NCBI GenBank assembly: GCA_029931535.1
Contig: JAQPZY010001561.1
Coordinates: 2,195,001 to 2,259,000 of the forward strand
Reading direction: 5' to 3'
DNA from: Margaritifera margaritifera
Lineage: Eukaryota; Mollusca; Bivalvia; Unionida; Margaritiferidae
Length of the DNA stretch: 64,000 bases
Positions 61,965-64,000 of the stretch are shown one piece after another; position 1 is the first letter of the stretch, and each line of letters starts with the position of its first letter. The notes below the pieces were generated by a model. That model did not search any database and was not told the origin of the DNA. It saw only the letters and a list, made by a program, of their open reading frames with translations. The position numbers were made by a program, and so were the translations under genes.

Positions 61965-64000
61965 GGCGATCCCTAACCGTCTCAGCAAACCATGACTTGA
62001 TGATGCACGCAAAGACGCCATCAGGTAACGGCGATCCCTAACCGTCTCAGCAAACCACGACTTGATGATGCATGCAAAGACGCCATCAGGGAACGGAAAA
62101 ATGGTTCATCAACATTTCAATGGCAATCCAAATCTGAATAAATACCGTATAGAGACCGAGCTAAAGCTCGTCGTACCATTAGAGAGAGCGAGAGAAAAAC
62201 GTGGAGATACTGGGTCTCTAGGTTGAACACTCGATCCTCTATTAAATCAGTATGGAATATGTTTGGAAAAATCATTGGCAAAAATAAAAGCATCTGCATC
62301 AAGCATTTAAAGAAATCTAATGAAATGGTCACAACCATACCAGAAATCTCGAATAAGTTGACCGAAACATTCTGGAATAACTCCTGAGCCTCACAAGAGA
62401 ATTATCCTGAAAACATCCGCCGTGGCAAAAACATTAAAGGAAAAGTTATTCTAAATCTAAAATCTGATAATGCTGAAGATTACAATCAACATTTCACTCA
62501 CAGAGATTTACACGACTTTCTTGAGCAATCCCATGACACTTAACCAGGACCAGATGATATGCACTATCAACGTCTGAAACGTTTAACTGACACAACTCTA
62601 AATACAATGTTAAACATTTGTAATAGAATTTGGGGAAACTTGCGACGTCCCATAGTCTTGGCGAGAAGCAACACTGATGCCAGTACCCACACCTGGAAAG
62701 GACCAAACCGACCCTTCCAACTACCGTCCCATAGCATTCACAAGCTGTATTTACAAAACCATGGATTGGATGATAAACGACTGAATACTCTGGTATCTCT
62801 AATCGAACAAACTATGAGACATTCAATGTGGATTCAGACGCCAGAGAAGCACAACAGACCATCTTATCAGACTTCAAGCATTTACCAGAGAAGCTTTATA
62901 AAGAAAGAACATATAGTTCCGAATTTTTCGACTTGGAGAAAGCATAGGACACCACGTGGAAGTACGGCATAATGAATGACTTGTTAAACCTAGGTCTAAA
63001 GGGCCGTCTACCTAACTTATCTCCCTTTTTTGCAGGATAGAAACTTCACAGCATCCTTTTATAAAGCTATCCTCGGGAAATGGGTGTACCTCAGGGCAGT
63101 ATATTGTCAGTCACCCTATTCAATATCAAAATGAACAGCATTGTGAAATGCATATTTATGATGACCCAATGCTCTGTCTTAACTGTCGTCTTATTCCTGT
63201 TGTGGAGGAGAGCAACTTTTTTTGGTTTTTAACTTTTCATCCACATATTAGATACACCGGGAACAAATGTCACAACGCCCCGGATTTAATACGAGTCGTG
63301 GCAAACACAGATTGGGGATCAGATCGGAAGGTTTTGCTCTGGGTATACATGTCATTAGAAAGATCGAAACTTGACTATGGCTCGATTGTGTACGGATCAG
63401 CTTGTAAATCTTACCTGTATGGATGAGCTTGTAAATCTTACCTGCAGATGCTTGATCCAATACACAATCAGGGGCTTAGACCATGGATGCATTTAGAACT
63501 TCCCCATCAGAAAACCTCTATGCTTAGTCACTTTATCTCAGACGAACGAAACTGGCTCCTCAGTATCCTACCAAACTATCTTCTAATCCATATAAACCCG
63601 CATATGATGTAGTGTTTAGGCCCAAATACCGAACTTTATACGCTCAGAAACCAAACTTCATTTCATATTTTGACATACGAATTCTTCCCTACTTAGAAAC
63701 ATCAAAAATCAATGTTGGAAATATTGCAAAATTCTGTATTCCCCAAATCATCACCATGGTTATCAAAACCTCCTAAGATAATATTTTACTTCTGCGAATT
63801 CAAATAGTTCTCAACAAGTCCTATCTTTTTCAGAGTAAATTCAATGAAATCAGAGTTTCCTATCGCAGCTTAAGTCCCTGTATACAGGCGATTCGAAAGA
63901 TAGACACAAAGTTGGAGCTGCCATTGCAACACCCAATGGCACCATCCTGAGCCGTTTACCGGAAAAAAGCCTCAAATGTTTACCGCAGAAATTACGGCCT
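61965..64000 (+). pseudogene. Decayed Jockey-clade LINE (reverse transcriptase and RNase H remnants)
   Basis: The plus strand shows, in order and across several frameshifts and stops: a pre-RT linker (KPxLDDARKDAIR, then SRLNTRSSIKSVWNMF); RT motifs including GPDDMHYQ, LNICNRIW, YRPIAFTS-like remains near 62,725, DLEKAxDTTWKYGIMNDLL, GVPQGSILSVTLFNI and a D-D catalytic-turn remnant (YDDPMLC); a post-RT part (VANTDWGSDRKVLL, SKLDYGSIVYGSACKSYL, QMLDPIHNQGLR); and at the edge an RNase H start (SKDRHKVGAAIATPNGT). This order matches Jockey-type non-LTR elements. It cannot be functional. It is cut by the window edge. Confidence 0.88.
61972..62097 (+). repeat. Direct duplication of ~63 bp inside the LINE
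   Basis: The block from ggcgatccctaaccgtctca to acgccatcagg occurs twice in tandem, with a few differences (accatgact/accacgact, atgcacgc/atgcatgc). It duplicates the coding segment just before the RT. Confidence 0.92.

Overview
The window looks like animal genomic DNA from a lophotrochozoan, most likely a bivalve mollusc. It is AT-rich and intron-dense, with extreme minisatellite and microsatellite content. It also carries tRNA-derived SINEs, repeats that end in a 'gaccagtagarcta' motif, and a Jockey-like LINE. The bivalve assignment rests on repeat character, not on a marker gene.

One protein-coding gene is well supported. It is an alpha-neurexin orthologue on the minus strand, running right to left. 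I resolved 18 exons between 39,898 and 361. All have GT/AG borders, and the intron phases stay in one open frame from first to last (about 4.65 kb of coding sequence, about 1,550 codons). In protein order they give LNS2 (39.9-34.4 kb), a Pro-rich linker and LNS3 (34.4-33.7 kb), EGF2 (32.0-31.8 kb), LNS4 (30.1-27.5 kb), LNS5 (27.5-27.0 kb), EGF3 (25.2 kb), LNS6 (24.5-16.9 kb), and one large exon with a Gly-rich stalk, a transmembrane helix and a Gly/Ala/Ser-rich tail (16.3-15.5 kb). The signal peptide, LNS1 and EGF1 are not visible and should lie upstream (right of 40 kb or outside the window). After the membrane exon the frame continues through four more phase-compatible exons (10.1, 5.0, 1.3 and 0.4 kb). 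The last two read as WD40-like blades. No stop codon or classical neurexin PDZ-ligand C-terminus is seen in this chain, so the gene continues past the left edge or joins a downstream gene.

The introns are packed with tandem arrays. The most striking is an 88-bp array (21.6-24.3 kb) in strict register with the 3' end of the first LNS6 exon. Each unit carries a copy of the last ~29 exon bases and a GTAGGT or GTAAGT 5' splice site, giving 30 decoy donors next to the true one. Other arrays have units of 21-90 bp, and one pair lies in the intron at the position of neurexin splice site 4.

Right of 40 kb there is no convincing exon. That half holds microsatellites, arrays of 27, 45 and 52 bp, three tRNA-derived SINEs in forward orientation and one in reverse, and a hAT-type MITE with perfect TIRs and an exact 8-bp target duplication (59,601-59,856). 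A second, older hAT-type MITE lies at 38,079-38,342. The right end (about 61.97 kb to the edge) is a decayed Jockey-clade LINE with reverse transcriptase and RNase H remnants. Three copies of a composite repeat with a tandem core (6.4-7.6, 36.0-37.1 and 47.2-49.0 kb) and a hairpin-rich MITE family (20.8 and 31.4 kb) complete the mobile content.
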